DNA of 57,991 bases from Methanobacteriota archaeon (GTDB lineage Archaea; Thermoplasmatota; E2; DHVEG-1): positions 1-57,991 of the forward strand of contig CAIRCU010000004.1 of the NCBI GenBank assembly GCA_903877165.1. The letters run 5' to 3'. Under the pieces are notes generated by a model. The model worked only from the letters and a program-made list of their open reading frames with translations, was not told the origin of the DNA and made no database searches. Positions 42,287 to 50,911 of the stretch are shown one piece after another. The position numbers and the translations under genes are program-made. How positions within the stretch are numbered: position 1 is the stretch's first letter; each line of letters begins with the position of its first letter.

Positions 42287-44389
42287 CTAGAGGAGCTTTC
42301 GCACCGAAATCTCCCGGCTCGCACTGTTCCCCTCGGTGTTGTACGCGACGACCGTAATGATGTGCTTGCCGAGGCTTCGTGCAGGCCAGGTCCAGTTGTA
42401 CGGCTGCTGGGTCAGGGTCGACTGCAGCTTGCCGTCTAGGTAGAATTCCACCTTCTGCACATCCCCGCCGCCGAACCACATGTCCTCAAAATACACGGAG
42501 ACGTTCACGGATCCGAAGACCACGGGTGAAGACCAGGGGACCACCCGCTTATTGTGAATGTACAGGGCGTTGAGCGGCTGCAGGAAGCCAAAGGACGGCG
42601 TCGGTGGAGCCAGCGACACGTTCTGCCATATGGTCGCATTCGCAGTCCCATCATGACGATACGGGTCGTACGAATCATATCCCATGACCCGAATGTCCCG
42701 ATAGAGCTCCCCAGGAGCCACCGTGATGGTGTAATAACCAGTCGAATTGGACGTGGTGTCTTTGAGGTAACTGCGGCCAGAATCAAAGTCCACCCATTCA
42801 TACGTGAGGCGAGCATTCGCAAACGGGAGGCCGCTGTCCGCATCGGTCAGGTACCCGCAAATGACCGCGGTCTCCGCAGGATGAGAAACAAGAGAGACGT
42901 TCACCCAGCGGGTTTCAAAACTCGCGATGATTACATTCCAGACGGATACATCGAAATAACCCTGCTTCTCGATGGTAACATCGACAGCCCCCGTTGCAAC
43001 ACTCATCGAATAGAAACCGGTGGTGTCAGTCAGCGTTTGGTTGCTATAGGACTGCCCCGAGCTTCCTTGCCAGTAGATACTCACGTTCGAACCATTTAGA
43101 GGAACACCTGTGAGATTATCGGTGACAAACCCGCAGATCGTGGCATTCTCCTGCGGCCTTGCATATAGCGACAAGTTGACCCAGCGGACCTGACCGTCGT
43201 TGAGGCTGAATGTACTGGACTCCCGGTCGCAGTAGCCGTCGGCGGATGCCGTGATCCGGTATCTGCCCGCGGGCGCCGTGATTTCGTAGTATCCGGTCAG
43301 GTTGGTCGTCGTCACGTTCTCATAGGATTCATAGTCCGCGGTTCTCCCGTACAGATCGACCGTCGCCCCTGGAATCGGCGCTGAACTCGTCGCGTTCTTC
43401 ACGAAGCCATGCGCCATGCCGCCCGCAGCAACAGATGCTGAAGTAGACTTCGTCAGAGCCACCTGTGAATTGTCCGTGGTAGGGACGTGACGTGGGACGG
43501 TGACGAGAGGCAACTCCCCGGGGTACCCATCGTAGATGGTAGGATGCTGCCAGGTGGTCCGCGGCTCGGTGTAGTTGAAGGCCTCCTCTGCGGTAACGAT
43601 GCCGTCATGGTTGCTGTCCGCGTAGCCACGGAGGCCGTCAATGAGCCAGGGGGCGAATGCGCCGGAGGATGCCTCTTCGTCTTCTTGGCATCCCATGAGG
43701 ATGACGCGGTTCTGACCTTTGACGTCCTCCCCGAATCCCGTCATCCACTGCTGAGCAGACTGGGTGAAGGATCCGGGTGTGTCCAGTGTCCAGTGGTCGT
43801 TGAACCCGCCAGCGTAGCAGCTGTCCACGATCAGGCAGACGCCCTGCGATTGCAGCTGGTTCAGCTCCACGTTAATCTCATCATCCCACAGGAAAGCGGT
43901 GGGGATGGCGAACCCCCAGTAGGTGATCAGCATCTCATCGGCACCGTCAGTCTCGTCCTTCGGCGGTAAATCTATTGGCGTTCCCTTCGGGCTGAGTAAG
44001 GGGCTGCCGTGGGTGCTGAGGAAGACGAGGGAGACGTCGTTGCTGTCTTCATGGGTCCGCAGCCAACGGAACCCGGCCAGTATATTGGAAATGGTCGCGT
44101 TCTCGGCTTGGATGACCTTGACGTGATCCGATGGGTACCCTGAGTCCAGCAGGGTCTGTGCAAAGGTATCGACCTCGCTGATCATCAATGGACGGTCCTG
44201 CTCCGGGTTCTCCGCATAGACACCGATACCGACGCAGAGCGCCCAGTACTCAGTTGCGTCGACGGTGGCAGATTGCGGCCCAGATGGGCTCACGGTCATT
44301 GCTGCGTTGATTGCGGGTAATGCCCCTGCGAAGAGCAGGATGGCGGCGATGGCGAGTGTTTTCTCAATACGTCTTTTCTGTAACCTCAT
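42287..44389 (-). CDS. Secreted caspase-like (C14) protein with carboxypeptidase-regulatory repeats
   Basis: A 700-residue exported protein from the ATG at 44389 (44404 is an alternative). After the signal peptide comes a caspase-fold domain with the His-Cys dyad: His127 in LSTHGSP and Cys191 in IVDSCYAGG. About residues 330-600 hold three carboxypeptidase-regulatory-like repeats (ICGFVTDNLTGVPLNGSNVSI, CGYLTDADSGLPF, each followed by TGYYxI), and a C-terminal Ig-like domain ends it (VNVSVYFEDMWFGGGDVQKVEFY). It may cut proteins outside the cell, at Arg/Lys or Asp. Its promoter lies at about 44428-44437 (ACTTAAATG). Confidence 0.85.
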   Translation of the reverse strand: MRLQKRRIEKTLAIAAILLFAGALPAINAAMTVSPSGPQSATVDATEYWALCVGIGVYAENPEQDRPLMISEVDTFAQTLLDSGYPSDHVKVIQAENATISNILAGFRWLRTHEDSNDVSLVFLSTHGSPLLSPKGTPIDLPPKDETDGADEMLITYWGFAIPTAFLWDDEINVELNQLQSQGVCLIVDSCYAGGFNDHWTLDTPGSFTQSAQQWMTGFGEDVKGQNRVILMGCQEDEEASSGAFAPWLIDGLRGYADSNHDGIVTAEEAFNYTEPRTTWQHPTIYDGYPGELPLVTVPRHVPTTDNSQVALTKSTSASVAAGGMAHGFVKNATSSAPIPGATVDLYGRTADYESYENVTTTNLTGYYEITAPAGRYRITASADGYCDRESSTFSLNDGQVRWVNLSLYARPQENATICGFVTDNLTGVPLNGSNVSIYWQGSSGQSYSNQTLTDTTGFYSMSVATGAVDVTIEKQGYFDVSVWNVIIASFETRWVNVSLVSHPAETAVICGYLTDADSGLPFANARLTYEWVDFDSGRSYLKDTTSNSTGYYTITVAPGELYRDIRVMGYDSYDPYRHDGTANATIWQNVSLAPPTPSFGFLQPLNALYIHNKRVVPWSSPVVFGSVNVSVYFEDMWFGGGDVQKVEFYLDGKLQSTLTQQPYNWTWPARSLGKHIITVVAYNTEGNSASREISVRKLL

Positions 44390-44567
44390 TTGTTTTTCCC
44401 CCATGGTAAGGGAAACGAAGGAGCGCTGCATTTAAGTAATTTTTTCCCAAATCACCCCATATTGTTGGTGGAAAAGGCTGCGACTGCCTTGGTTGAGCGG
44501 GGAGGCATGTGTCCGGTTTCGAAGGAACATACGGATACAAGGGGCTCCAGCAGAGGCTGAGACACCG

Positions 44568-45092
44568 TTAGAGAGAAGGGCTGGAGCAGGACGTCGGTTC
44601 TTGCGGGGTGAGCTCCTGGAAGACGCCGAGCTGCTTGTTTTTCATGACGTTATCCCAGGTGAAGCAACGGCCGTTCATCGCGACGTACACCCCGGGTGGG
44701 AGTGCCTGTGCGAACGCGAGCGCGCTGCCGAGGTTGAACAACCCATCGGAGCTGCCGAACCGGTACGGGATCATCGCCCCGGTCAGCACAATCGTCTTGT
44801 CCGTGATGGACTGCCCGAGAAGCCTCGCGGTTTCCGCCATGGTGTCGGTACCGTGGGTGATGACGATTCGATCCTCAGGGGACTGCCGGCAGCAATCCAA
44901 GATCCGCTGGCGGTCCGCTTCCTTCATGCTCAGGCTGTCCATCATCATGATGGTGTCGATGACGACTTTGAGGTAGCAGTGGCCCAGCTTCAGCATCTCA
45001 GGGACATGGGTCTCACGGAAAAACAGGGTCCCGTCGAGCTCATCGTATTCCTTATCGAATGTCCCGCCCGTGACCATGATGCGTACTTTCAC
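44568..45092 (-). CDS. Single-domain asparaginase-like protein
   Basis: A 174-residue protein covering only the N-terminal half of type I asparaginases: the first catalytic Thr in VTGGTFDKEYD and the second site ITHGTDTM, with the following GAMIP strand. The usual C-terminal domain (about 130 residues) is absent, and the end is Ser/Pro-rich. Such short asparaginase-domain proteins (COG0252-like) are known; whether they are active is not clear. Confidence 0.82.
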   Translation of the reverse strand: MKVRIMVTGGTFDKEYDELDGTLFFRETHVPEMLKLGHCYLKVVIDTIMMMDSLSMKEADRQRILDCCRQSPEDRIVITHGTDTMAETARLLGQSITDKTIVLTGAMIPYRFGSSDGLFNLGSALAFAQALPPGVYVAMNGRCFTWDNVMKNKQLGVFQELTPQEPTSCSSPSL

Positions 45093-45214
45093 CAGCTCAC
45101 CCTCCGAGTAAATGAGGGGTATAGCCTCTGCTTATTTGAGGTTACCGGTGGCTCCCAGGCCCAGGACATCCCCTGAGGCTGAACCGAGGTTCCTGCGGCG
45201 TCGACGGAAAAGTC

Positions 45215-46567
45215 TTACGTGCTCTTCACCCAGGCGGCGATGTCGTCCACAACTTCTTTGGCGACATTGCTTGGGACCGTGTAGTCGCTGTTCGAGGGCG
45301 GCTCCGAGCCGGGCATGAATAGATGACTCAAGTTATCATAAGCATGGAAGACTACGTTCTGCCGAGAACCCAGCGCCGCCTGCCATCTGAGGAAATCAAA
45401 CGTGTAATTGACCTGGTAGTCGCGCTTCCCCTGCAAGACAAGCATCGGAAGAGAAAGATTCATCGCGGTCGTTACCGGGTTGTAGTGCGCCAAATCACTC
45501 CAGTACGCGCGCCCTGCGCCCAGCACGTTCTCTCCGGCGCTGATGTTCAGTGAATGGATCTTGTCCACGGCGCTCATGATTTGGTTGATCTGCGTTTCTT
45601 CCATGGAGGTGATATTCCCATCCAGCTCAGCGAGGTAGATCGTCTGATTCAACGCGAGATCCTCAATAGGCCGGGCTGGTGGTGCGAGAAGAACCAGACC
45701 AGCGATCCCGGTCATGTTCGCGGCGATTCGAGGGGCGAGCATGGCACCGAGGCTGTGTCCGAGGACGAAGACCTTGCCCGGGTCAATACCGGGTGTTGAT
45801 CGCAGGAGGACGACGGCCGCCTGAGCATCTTGTACGGTCTCATCATAAACGGTGATGTTGTCCAATTGTTTCGCTAAGACTGTTCCGTACTGCTTGGTTC
45901 GCTTCTCATAGCGGAGCACCGCAATCCCTTGTGAGGCGAGCCCCCAAGCTAAATCCTTAAAAGGCTTGTTCGCAAGAACGGTCTCATCACGATCATTGGG
46001 CCCTGACCCATGAACGAGGACAACGGCAGGGAAAGGACCCGCCCCCTTCGGCATACTTAAGGTTCCCGGCAGCTGCCACACCGTCCCTGTTCCAACGGTC
46101 ACGTTGGTTTCCGTGAACGCACTCAGATTCGCATAGGACGGAGGCCGGTAGTTACCCGAGACATCGGCGGGGAGAAAATGCAGGCCCGCGATCAGATGCT
46201 GTTCGTTGAAGGTCACCTCGGCATCAAGAGTCTGCTGCTTGGAGAACAGGCAGGTGAGGAACACGTTCGTATAATTCTGTTGCGTCGCGACGCGCACCTG
46301 CGTGATATTCAGATACGTCCCATACTGCCCCTGTAACTGATCCCAAATCGTCTGCAGCTGCGCGGGCGTCGTCGCACCCTGCATGGTTGTCGTAAACCAG
46401 GATGAAAAAATCGCGTCCACGGTCCCGTTGTTCAGGTACCCAATCATTTGAACCGCCCGGGTTTCATCCGCAGGCGGAGACGGTGTCGTCTTCTGCTCGT
46501 TGCACCCGGACCATAGCACCGCAAGCAACATCACCAGCAAGACCAGACAGAAAAGCATCTTTTTCAT
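45215..46567 (-). CDS. Lipoprotein alpha/beta hydrolase with DUF3887-like domain
   Basis: A 450-residue exported enzyme. KKMLFCLVLLVMLLAVLWSGC is a lipoprotein signal with the lipobox Cys; residues 35-130 resemble the DUF3887 domain (TPAQLQTIWDQLQGQYG); the hydrolase follows with VLVHGSGPNDRDE, nucleophile elbow VLGHSLGAM, acid in LQGKRDYQV and His in NLSHLFMPG. It probably cleaves esters or peptides of imported nutrients at the cell surface. The start is the ATG at 46567; the frame to 46687 is antisense to the next promoter. Confidence 0.87.
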   Translation of the reverse strand: MKKMLFCLVLLVMLLAVLWSGCNEQKTTPSPPADETRAVQMIGYLNNGTVDAIFSSWFTTTMQGATTPAQLQTIWDQLQGQYGTYLNITQVRVATQQNYTNVFLTCLFSKQQTLDAEVTFNEQHLIAGLHFLPADVSGNYRPPSYANLSAFTETNVTVGTGTVWQLPGTLSMPKGAGPFPAVVLVHGSGPNDRDETVLANKPFKDLAWGLASQGIAVLRYEKRTKQYGTVLAKQLDNITVYDETVQDAQAAVVLLRSTPGIDPGKVFVLGHSLGAMLAPRIAANMTGIAGLVLLAPPARPIEDLALNQTIYLAELDGNITSMEETQINQIMSAVDKIHSLNISAGENVLGAGRAYWSDLAHYNPVTTAMNLSLPMLVLQGKRDYQVNYTFDFLRWQAALGSRQNVVFHAYDNLSHLFMPGSEPPSNSDYTVPSNVAKEVVDDIAAWVKST

Positions 46568-46709
46568 AGGAACAGCCACCTCACAGCGATGGACAGGCAG
46601 AAAGACACCTCCGCTAAAAGACTTTCCCCACCCCCCTTCATCCACCATCCATAGAGCAAGACATAAGAACCACCACGCCCATAACAAAAATCATGAAGGA
46701 ACGATAAAA

Positions 46710-48299
46710 ATGACGCGCATCCACCCCATCCTCCTTATCCTCATCGCAGCAGCACTCTGCACCCCGGCCATCGGGACCCTGCCCCAGACCACCGGCACCC
46801 CCGTCACGCAGCAGACCGCCACCCGCGTCGCCGCCACCTTCCTGCAGATCCACAACATCCAGGCAACTACCGATACCCCTCTCCTCATCACCGACTACGC
46901 AACATCCCTCTTCTACCTCATCACCCTTCACCCCACCGGCTACATCCTCGTCACTGCGGACACCCGCCTCCCCCCAGTCCTCGCCTACAGCCACACCTCC
47001 TCGTTCACCTGCACCTCAGACCCGGACTATACCCTCCTCTCCTTAGCCCGCACCGACATCCTCAGCCGCATCCAGGACCTCCCCAACCTCGACCTAACCA
47101 CACTCCAGGAACGGACAGACCAATGGACCGCACTTGCTGACGGTTCAGCCGCATTGCCCTCCACGTTCCGCCAATGGCCGCGGACCGATACGACAGCGTA
47201 CGGCGGCTGGCTTGAGACCACCTGGACCCAAAACGCACCCTACAACGACCTCTGCCCCATCGACCTCGCCACCCATGAGCGCAGCGTCGCAGGCTGCCCG
47301 GCCGTCGCCATGGCACAGATCCTCAACTACCACCAGACCACCAACCACATCGCCTTCAACGACTCCGACGACTACCTTCACGACTACGCAGGCAACCGCT
47401 ACATCATCGACGACGACTTCGCGACCTACGACTTCCCCTCTTTCCCCGAGCTTAACGCCGACCTCGACAACCTCACCACCCACTACCGGACACAGACACC
47501 GCTCACCGCAACCGACGAAGCCGCCCTCGTCTTCGCCTGCGGCGTCGCCGCCCAGCAGGTCTACAACCCCCAGGGTTCCGGCACCTACAGCGTCAGCCAG
47601 GCACTCCAGGCGTACCATCGGTTCGGCTTCACCAACGCAAGCCTCCTCACCCAGAACACCACCGACACGTACACCCAACTCCAAGACGACCTCAAACTCG
47701 GACTCCCCGCACATCTCGCGGTCGTCACCCCGGACTGGACCGCGGGCCACAACCTCGTCGTCGACGGCTACAACACGGACGGCTACTACCACTGCAATTT
47801 CGGCTGGGGTGGCTCGTACGACGGCTGGTACCTCCTCCCCCAGGAACTTCCCTACAGCCTCACCGTCCTCGAAGGCGTCATCGTCCACATCCGCAGCGAC
47901 TACGACCACTCACGACTCACCGCTACCACCGCCCTCAACTGGGACCACATCAAGAAAAAGAGCACGCTCTCTGGCACCATCACCCTGCAGGCCACGGCAG
48001 ACCCGGGAACCCTCATCCCCTGGGAGATCACGGACATCCCGTCCTGGGGCACCTGGACGTTCTCCGCCACCAACGGCACCATCACAGCAGGAACACCGCA
48101 GACCATCACCGTCACCGCGACCGCACCCAGCCAGCGCAACCACCACTACGCCGGACACATCAGTATCATCAACCCCCAGGACCCCTCAGACTACTGCCTT
48201 GTCCACCTCTCCGTCACCACACCCCTTGTCTACCCAGGGTTGACCGCGCGGTTCCCCAGGCTCGCTGCCCTCCTACATTTCTTCTTCCCAGAGGACTAA
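46710..48299 (+). CDS. Secreted C10 (streptopain-type) cysteine peptidase
   Basis: A 529-residue exported peptidase. The signal peptide is residues 1-22, a Spi-like propeptide follows (residues 30-150), and the catalytic parts are Cys196 in SVAGCPAVAMAQILNYH and His347 in TAGHNLVVDGY, with the HCNFGWGG stretch at 361-368. An Ig-like domain follows (430-505), and the tail YPGLTARFPRLAALLHFFFPED is amphipathic and aromatic, like that of the M14 protein. The gene faces away from the esterase gene, and its start is the ATG at 46710; the longer frame from 46500 is not supported. Confidence 0.92.
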   Translation: MTRIHPILLILIAAALCTPAIGTLPQTTGTPVTQQTATRVAATFLQIHNIQATTDTPLLITDYATSLFYLITLHPTGYILVTADTRLPPVLAYSHTSSFTCTSDPDYTLLSLARTDILSRIQDLPNLDLTTLQERTDQWTALADGSAALPSTFRQWPRTDTTAYGGWLETTWTQNAPYNDLCPIDLATHERSVAGCPAVAMAQILNYHQTTNHIAFNDSDDYLHDYAGNRYIIDDDFATYDFPSFPELNADLDNLTTHYRTQTPLTATDEAALVFACGVAAQQVYNPQGSGTYSVSQALQAYHRFGFTNASLLTQNTTDTYTQLQDDLKLGLPAHLAVVTPDWTAGHNLVVDGYNTDGYYHCNFGWGGSYDGWYLLPQELPYSLTVLEGVIVHIRSDYDHSRLTATTALNWDHIKKKSTLSGTITLQATADPGTLIPWEITDIPSWGTWTFSATNGTITAGTPQTITVTATAPSQRNHHYAGHISIINPQDPSDYCLVHLSVTTPLVYPGLTARFPRLAALLHFFFPED

Positions 48300-48338
48300 G
48301 CAGAAGATTAAAAAACATATGCCTGATTATGGCGGCCC

Positions 48339-49154
48339 ATGGGAAGACTGGGGCGTAGCTGGCAGCTCATGAAGACCAGCCTGCACATCCTCCGAGAGGA
48401 TAAAGCTATTCTGTTACTGCCGATCATCTCCTTCATCGCCTCGGTCGCCGTCATCGGCACATTCGTTGCCGGGTTCTTCTTCTCAGGCATGATCTTCACC
48501 CTGACATGGCCGCTGGTCCTCGGCTTCTTCATCATGTACCTGCTATTGTATTTCCTCATCATCTTTTTCAACACCGCGGTCATCGCCTGTGCTGACATCC
48601 GCCTCAACGGCGGCGAACCCACGCTTTCAGAAGGATTGCGTATCGCGGGTCAGAACCTCGGCAGAATCCTTGCCTGGTCCCTGATCTCCGCAACGATCGG
48701 CATCATCCTTCAGGCTGCTCGTGAACGCAGCGGTATCCTCGGCCGGATCCTCATCGCGGTCGTCGGCATCGCCTGGACTGCCATCACCTTCTTCATCATT
48801 CCCGTCCTCATCTATGAGAAGAAAGGCATGCTCTCCTCGATTCGCCGCAGCGGGTCACTCTTCCGACAGACCTGGGGAGAGACCCTCGCAGGGATGCTGG
48901 GTTTCGGCATCATCTTCTTCCTTCTCGCCCTCGTCGGCCTCATCCCCATCATCATCGGCGCTCTCATTGGCGGGTTCTACCCATTCATCATCGGCTTCGT
49001 CCTCGCCATCCTCTACTGGGTCATCCTCGGCGCCGTGGCATCCGCGACCAACGGCATCTATGTCGCAGCCTTATACCAATACGCGACGAAAGGCCGTCTC
49101 CCCGAGCCGTACGACCCTTCGCTCGTCCCATCGCGCGCACCAAATGTACAGTGA
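48339..49154 (+). CDS. DUF6159 family membrane protein
   Basis: A 271-residue polytopic membrane protein beginning MGRLGRSWQLMKTSL, with SLHILREDKAILLLPIIS as family hallmark and about six TM segments. A conserved amphipathic helix near residue 175 reads SIRRSGSLFRQTWGET. The function of the family is unknown; a role in membrane homeostasis is often guessed. TATA AGATTAAAAAA (about 48304-48314) predicts a nearly leaderless mRNA. Confidence 0.8.
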   Translation: MGRLGRSWQLMKTSLHILREDKAILLLPIISFIASVAVIGTFVAGFFFSGMIFTLTWPLVLGFFIMYLLLYFLIIFFNTAVIACADIRLNGGEPTLSEGLRIAGQNLGRILAWSLISATIGIILQAARERSGILGRILIAVVGIAWTAITFFIIPVLIYEKKGMLSSIRRSGSLFRQTWGETLAGMLGFGIIFFLLALVGLIPIIIGALIGGFYPFIIGFVLAILYWVILGAVASATNGIYVAALYQYATKGRLPEPYDPSLVPSRAPNVQ

Positions 49155-49188
49155 TGAGAATCATTCAGAAAAAGATCGGAGGATGCCT

Positions 49189-49668
49189 CTACTTTTGGAG
49201 TGTGACTCCTCGCTGGTCCTGATACGTCCCCGACCGCTGTTGATACAATGCTTTTGGCTCGCTCTCCAGCTGTTCGAAGACGATTTGGCAGAACCGGTCG
49301 CCGATTGGGATTTCCACCGGCTCATGGCTGGCGTTGAAACACCCGATCGTCAGCGTCCCCTGGAATCCGGCATCGACCTTCCCGAAGCTTGCTAGAATCC
49401 CCTTCCGGGCATAGCTGGAGCGGATCCACAGCTGTGAGGCGACCCTGGGCCCCATCCGCACTCGTTCCTTGGTGCTCACCGCAAACCATGTGAGCGGAGG
49501 GATAACCGCCATGCCTTCCTTGATATGATTTCCTGTCTGTTTGATGAAGACCTCGTCGATGGAGAGGTCGTAGCCGTTCGGCGTCAGGTTCTTCGCAAGG
49601 AATGGTTCGATGCCCAGGCTTCCGTCTTCCAATCCTGCTTCTATGTCTCGGTCCGAGAACACCGCCAT
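49189..49668 (-). CDS. dut: Dcd-fold dUTPase (dCTP deaminase family)
   Basis: A 159-residue cytosolic enzyme that should split dUTP into dUMP and pyrophosphate. The fold motifs are LIRSSY-type WIRSSYARKGI and KVDAGFQGTLTIG. In dCTP deaminases the catalytic Glu follows the DxGFxGxxTL strand; here the position is Gly (TIGCFN), as in archaeal dUTPases of this family, so I call dUTPase rather than deaminase. It is last in an operon with two cyclophilins, 4 nt after the second. Confidence 0.85.
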   Translation of the reverse strand: MAVFSDRDIEAGLEDGSLGIEPFLAKNLTPNGYDLSIDEVFIKQTGNHIKEGMAVIPPLTWFAVSTKERVRMGPRVASQLWIRSSYARKGILASFGKVDAGFQGTLTIGCFNASHEPVEIPIGDRFCQIVFEQLESEPKALYQQRSGTYQDQRGVTLQK

Positions 49669-49672
49669 AGGA

Positions 49673-50155
49673 TCACTGGATCGTGATTTTCTTTATGGTC
49701 ACAGGCTGAAGCGGCTTGTCGCTGCGGTCAGTCTTGACCGTGCCGATCGCATCGACGACATCCATGCCAGAGACGACCTTGCCGAACACCGGATGCTGGC
49801 TGGACTTCGGCGGCTTGTCGAAATCGAGGTTCGTGTTGTCCACGAGGTTGATGAACCATTGGCTGCCGCCCGTGTTCGGCCCGCAGTTCGCCATCGCAAT
49901 CGTGCCGCGCACGTTGCTGAGGTCTTTGTGGAACTCATCCTTGATTGCATACCCAGGTCCGCCGGTGCCGTTGCCCTTCGGGCAGCCGCCCTGGATCATG
50001 AACCGCGGGATGACTCGATGGAAGATCAGGCCGTTGTAGAACCCTTGGTTGACGAGTTTCAGGAAGTTCCCGGTGGTCACTGGGGCTTTATCTTCATACA
50101 GTTCAATGCGAAATGTGCCTTTGCTTGTATCAAAAACCGCTGTTCGATTGGACAT
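49673..50155 (-). CDS. Cytosolic cyclophilin-type peptidyl-prolyl isomerase
   Basis: A 160-residue cyclophilin that speeds cis-trans change at prolines: [33 protein letters not shown] (catalytic Arg), and GGSQWFINL and [11 protein letters not shown]. It lacks a signal, so it acts in the cytosol. The start is the ATG at 50155, preferred over GTG 50167. It stands 8 nt after its paralog and 4 nt before the dUTPase gene. Confidence 0.93.
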   Translation of the reverse strand: MSNRTAVFDTSKGTFRIELYEDKAPVTTGNFLKLVNQGFYNGLIFHRVIPRFMIQGGCPKGNGTGGPGYAIKDEFHKDLSNVRGTIAMANCGPNTGGSQWFINLVDNTNLDFDKPPKSSQHPVFGKVVSGMDVVDAIGTVKTDRSDKPLQPVTIKKITIQ

Positions 50156-50163
50156 GGCTCTTT

Positions 50164-50841
50164 TCACTCCGGGTACCCATAATCTATCGTTATACTGTTG
50201 ATGATGACATCGTTTACTGGCCAGTTCTGGTAACTCCCATATTTTGTCGTGGTATGATCAGGATCTAAGGCTGAGATGCTCCGTACGACATCCATCCCAG
50301 AGACGACCTTCCCAAACGCTGCATAGTTCCCATCAAGGGACGGCTGAGCTCCGTCACAGATGAAAAATTGCGAACTTCCTCCAACTTTTGCTGCGGTGCT
50401 TGCCATGGATATCGCGCCATCTACATGGAGCACGGTCGCATTGCTTTCAAACCTAATAGAGCCGTAGGGATCGACTCTTTGAGTACCATTGGCGAAGAAA
50501 CCGCCGCCTTGAATCATGAAATTGTGGATTACCCGATGGAAAACCAACCCGTTGTAGAATCCATCACTGACGAGATGAATGAAGTTCCCCGTTGTTAACG
50601 GCATTTGTTGCATATACAATTCAACGCGTATCGTCCCGTAAGAGGTATTGATCACGGCGACAGGGTTGACTACGGTGATTTTATGATTCGTTGATTGGCC
50701 TTTCGGATACACAGCATAAATCCCGATGGCGGATGCAAGAATGATGACGACGATTATTCCTAGTACCAGTCCTTTGCGTTCAAGCAATTTCTTCTTCGGT
50801 TGGGGATTCGACCGTTTTCGGGATGGACTCTCTTGTGCCAT
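50164..50841 (-). CDS. Membrane-anchored cyclophilin-type peptidyl-prolyl isomerase
   Basis: A 225-residue cyclophilin with a basic N-terminus (residues 1-24), one TM segment ([19 protein letters not shown], 25-43) and an extracytoplasmic isomerase domain: [54 protein letters not shown]. It would help fold exported proteins, fitting the many secreted hydrolases here. The start is ATG 50841; the longer frame to 50943 is rejected because it overlaps the preceding gene end. Confidence 0.92.
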   Translation of the reverse strand: MAQESPSRKRSNPQPKKKLLERKGLVLGIIVVIILASAIGIYAVYPKGQSTNHKITVVNPVAVINTSYGTIRVELYMQQMPLTTGNFIHLVSDGFYNGLVFHRVIHNFMIQGGGFFANGTQRVDPYGSIRFESNATVLHVDGAISMASTAAKVGGSSQFFICDGAQPSLDGNYAAFGKVVSGMDVVRSISALDPDHTTTKYGSYQNWPVNDVIINSITIDYGYPE

Positions 50842-50911
50842 ACGACTCACTCGCCCCTGAAAAGTGGAGGTCTGTAATAGCCTTTTCCCTCCATCCACCT
50901 CACACTGTTCG

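Noticed and set aside
46500-46709. Extension of the C10 peptidase upstream to 46500
   Set aside because: The signal peptide begins at ATG 46710 and the extension is antisense to the lipoprotein esterase start.
47134-48243. 369-codon plus-strand frame within the C10 gene
   Set aside because: Low-complexity Ser/Pro/Thr/Arg translation, typical of a frame-shifted reading of GC-rich DNA.
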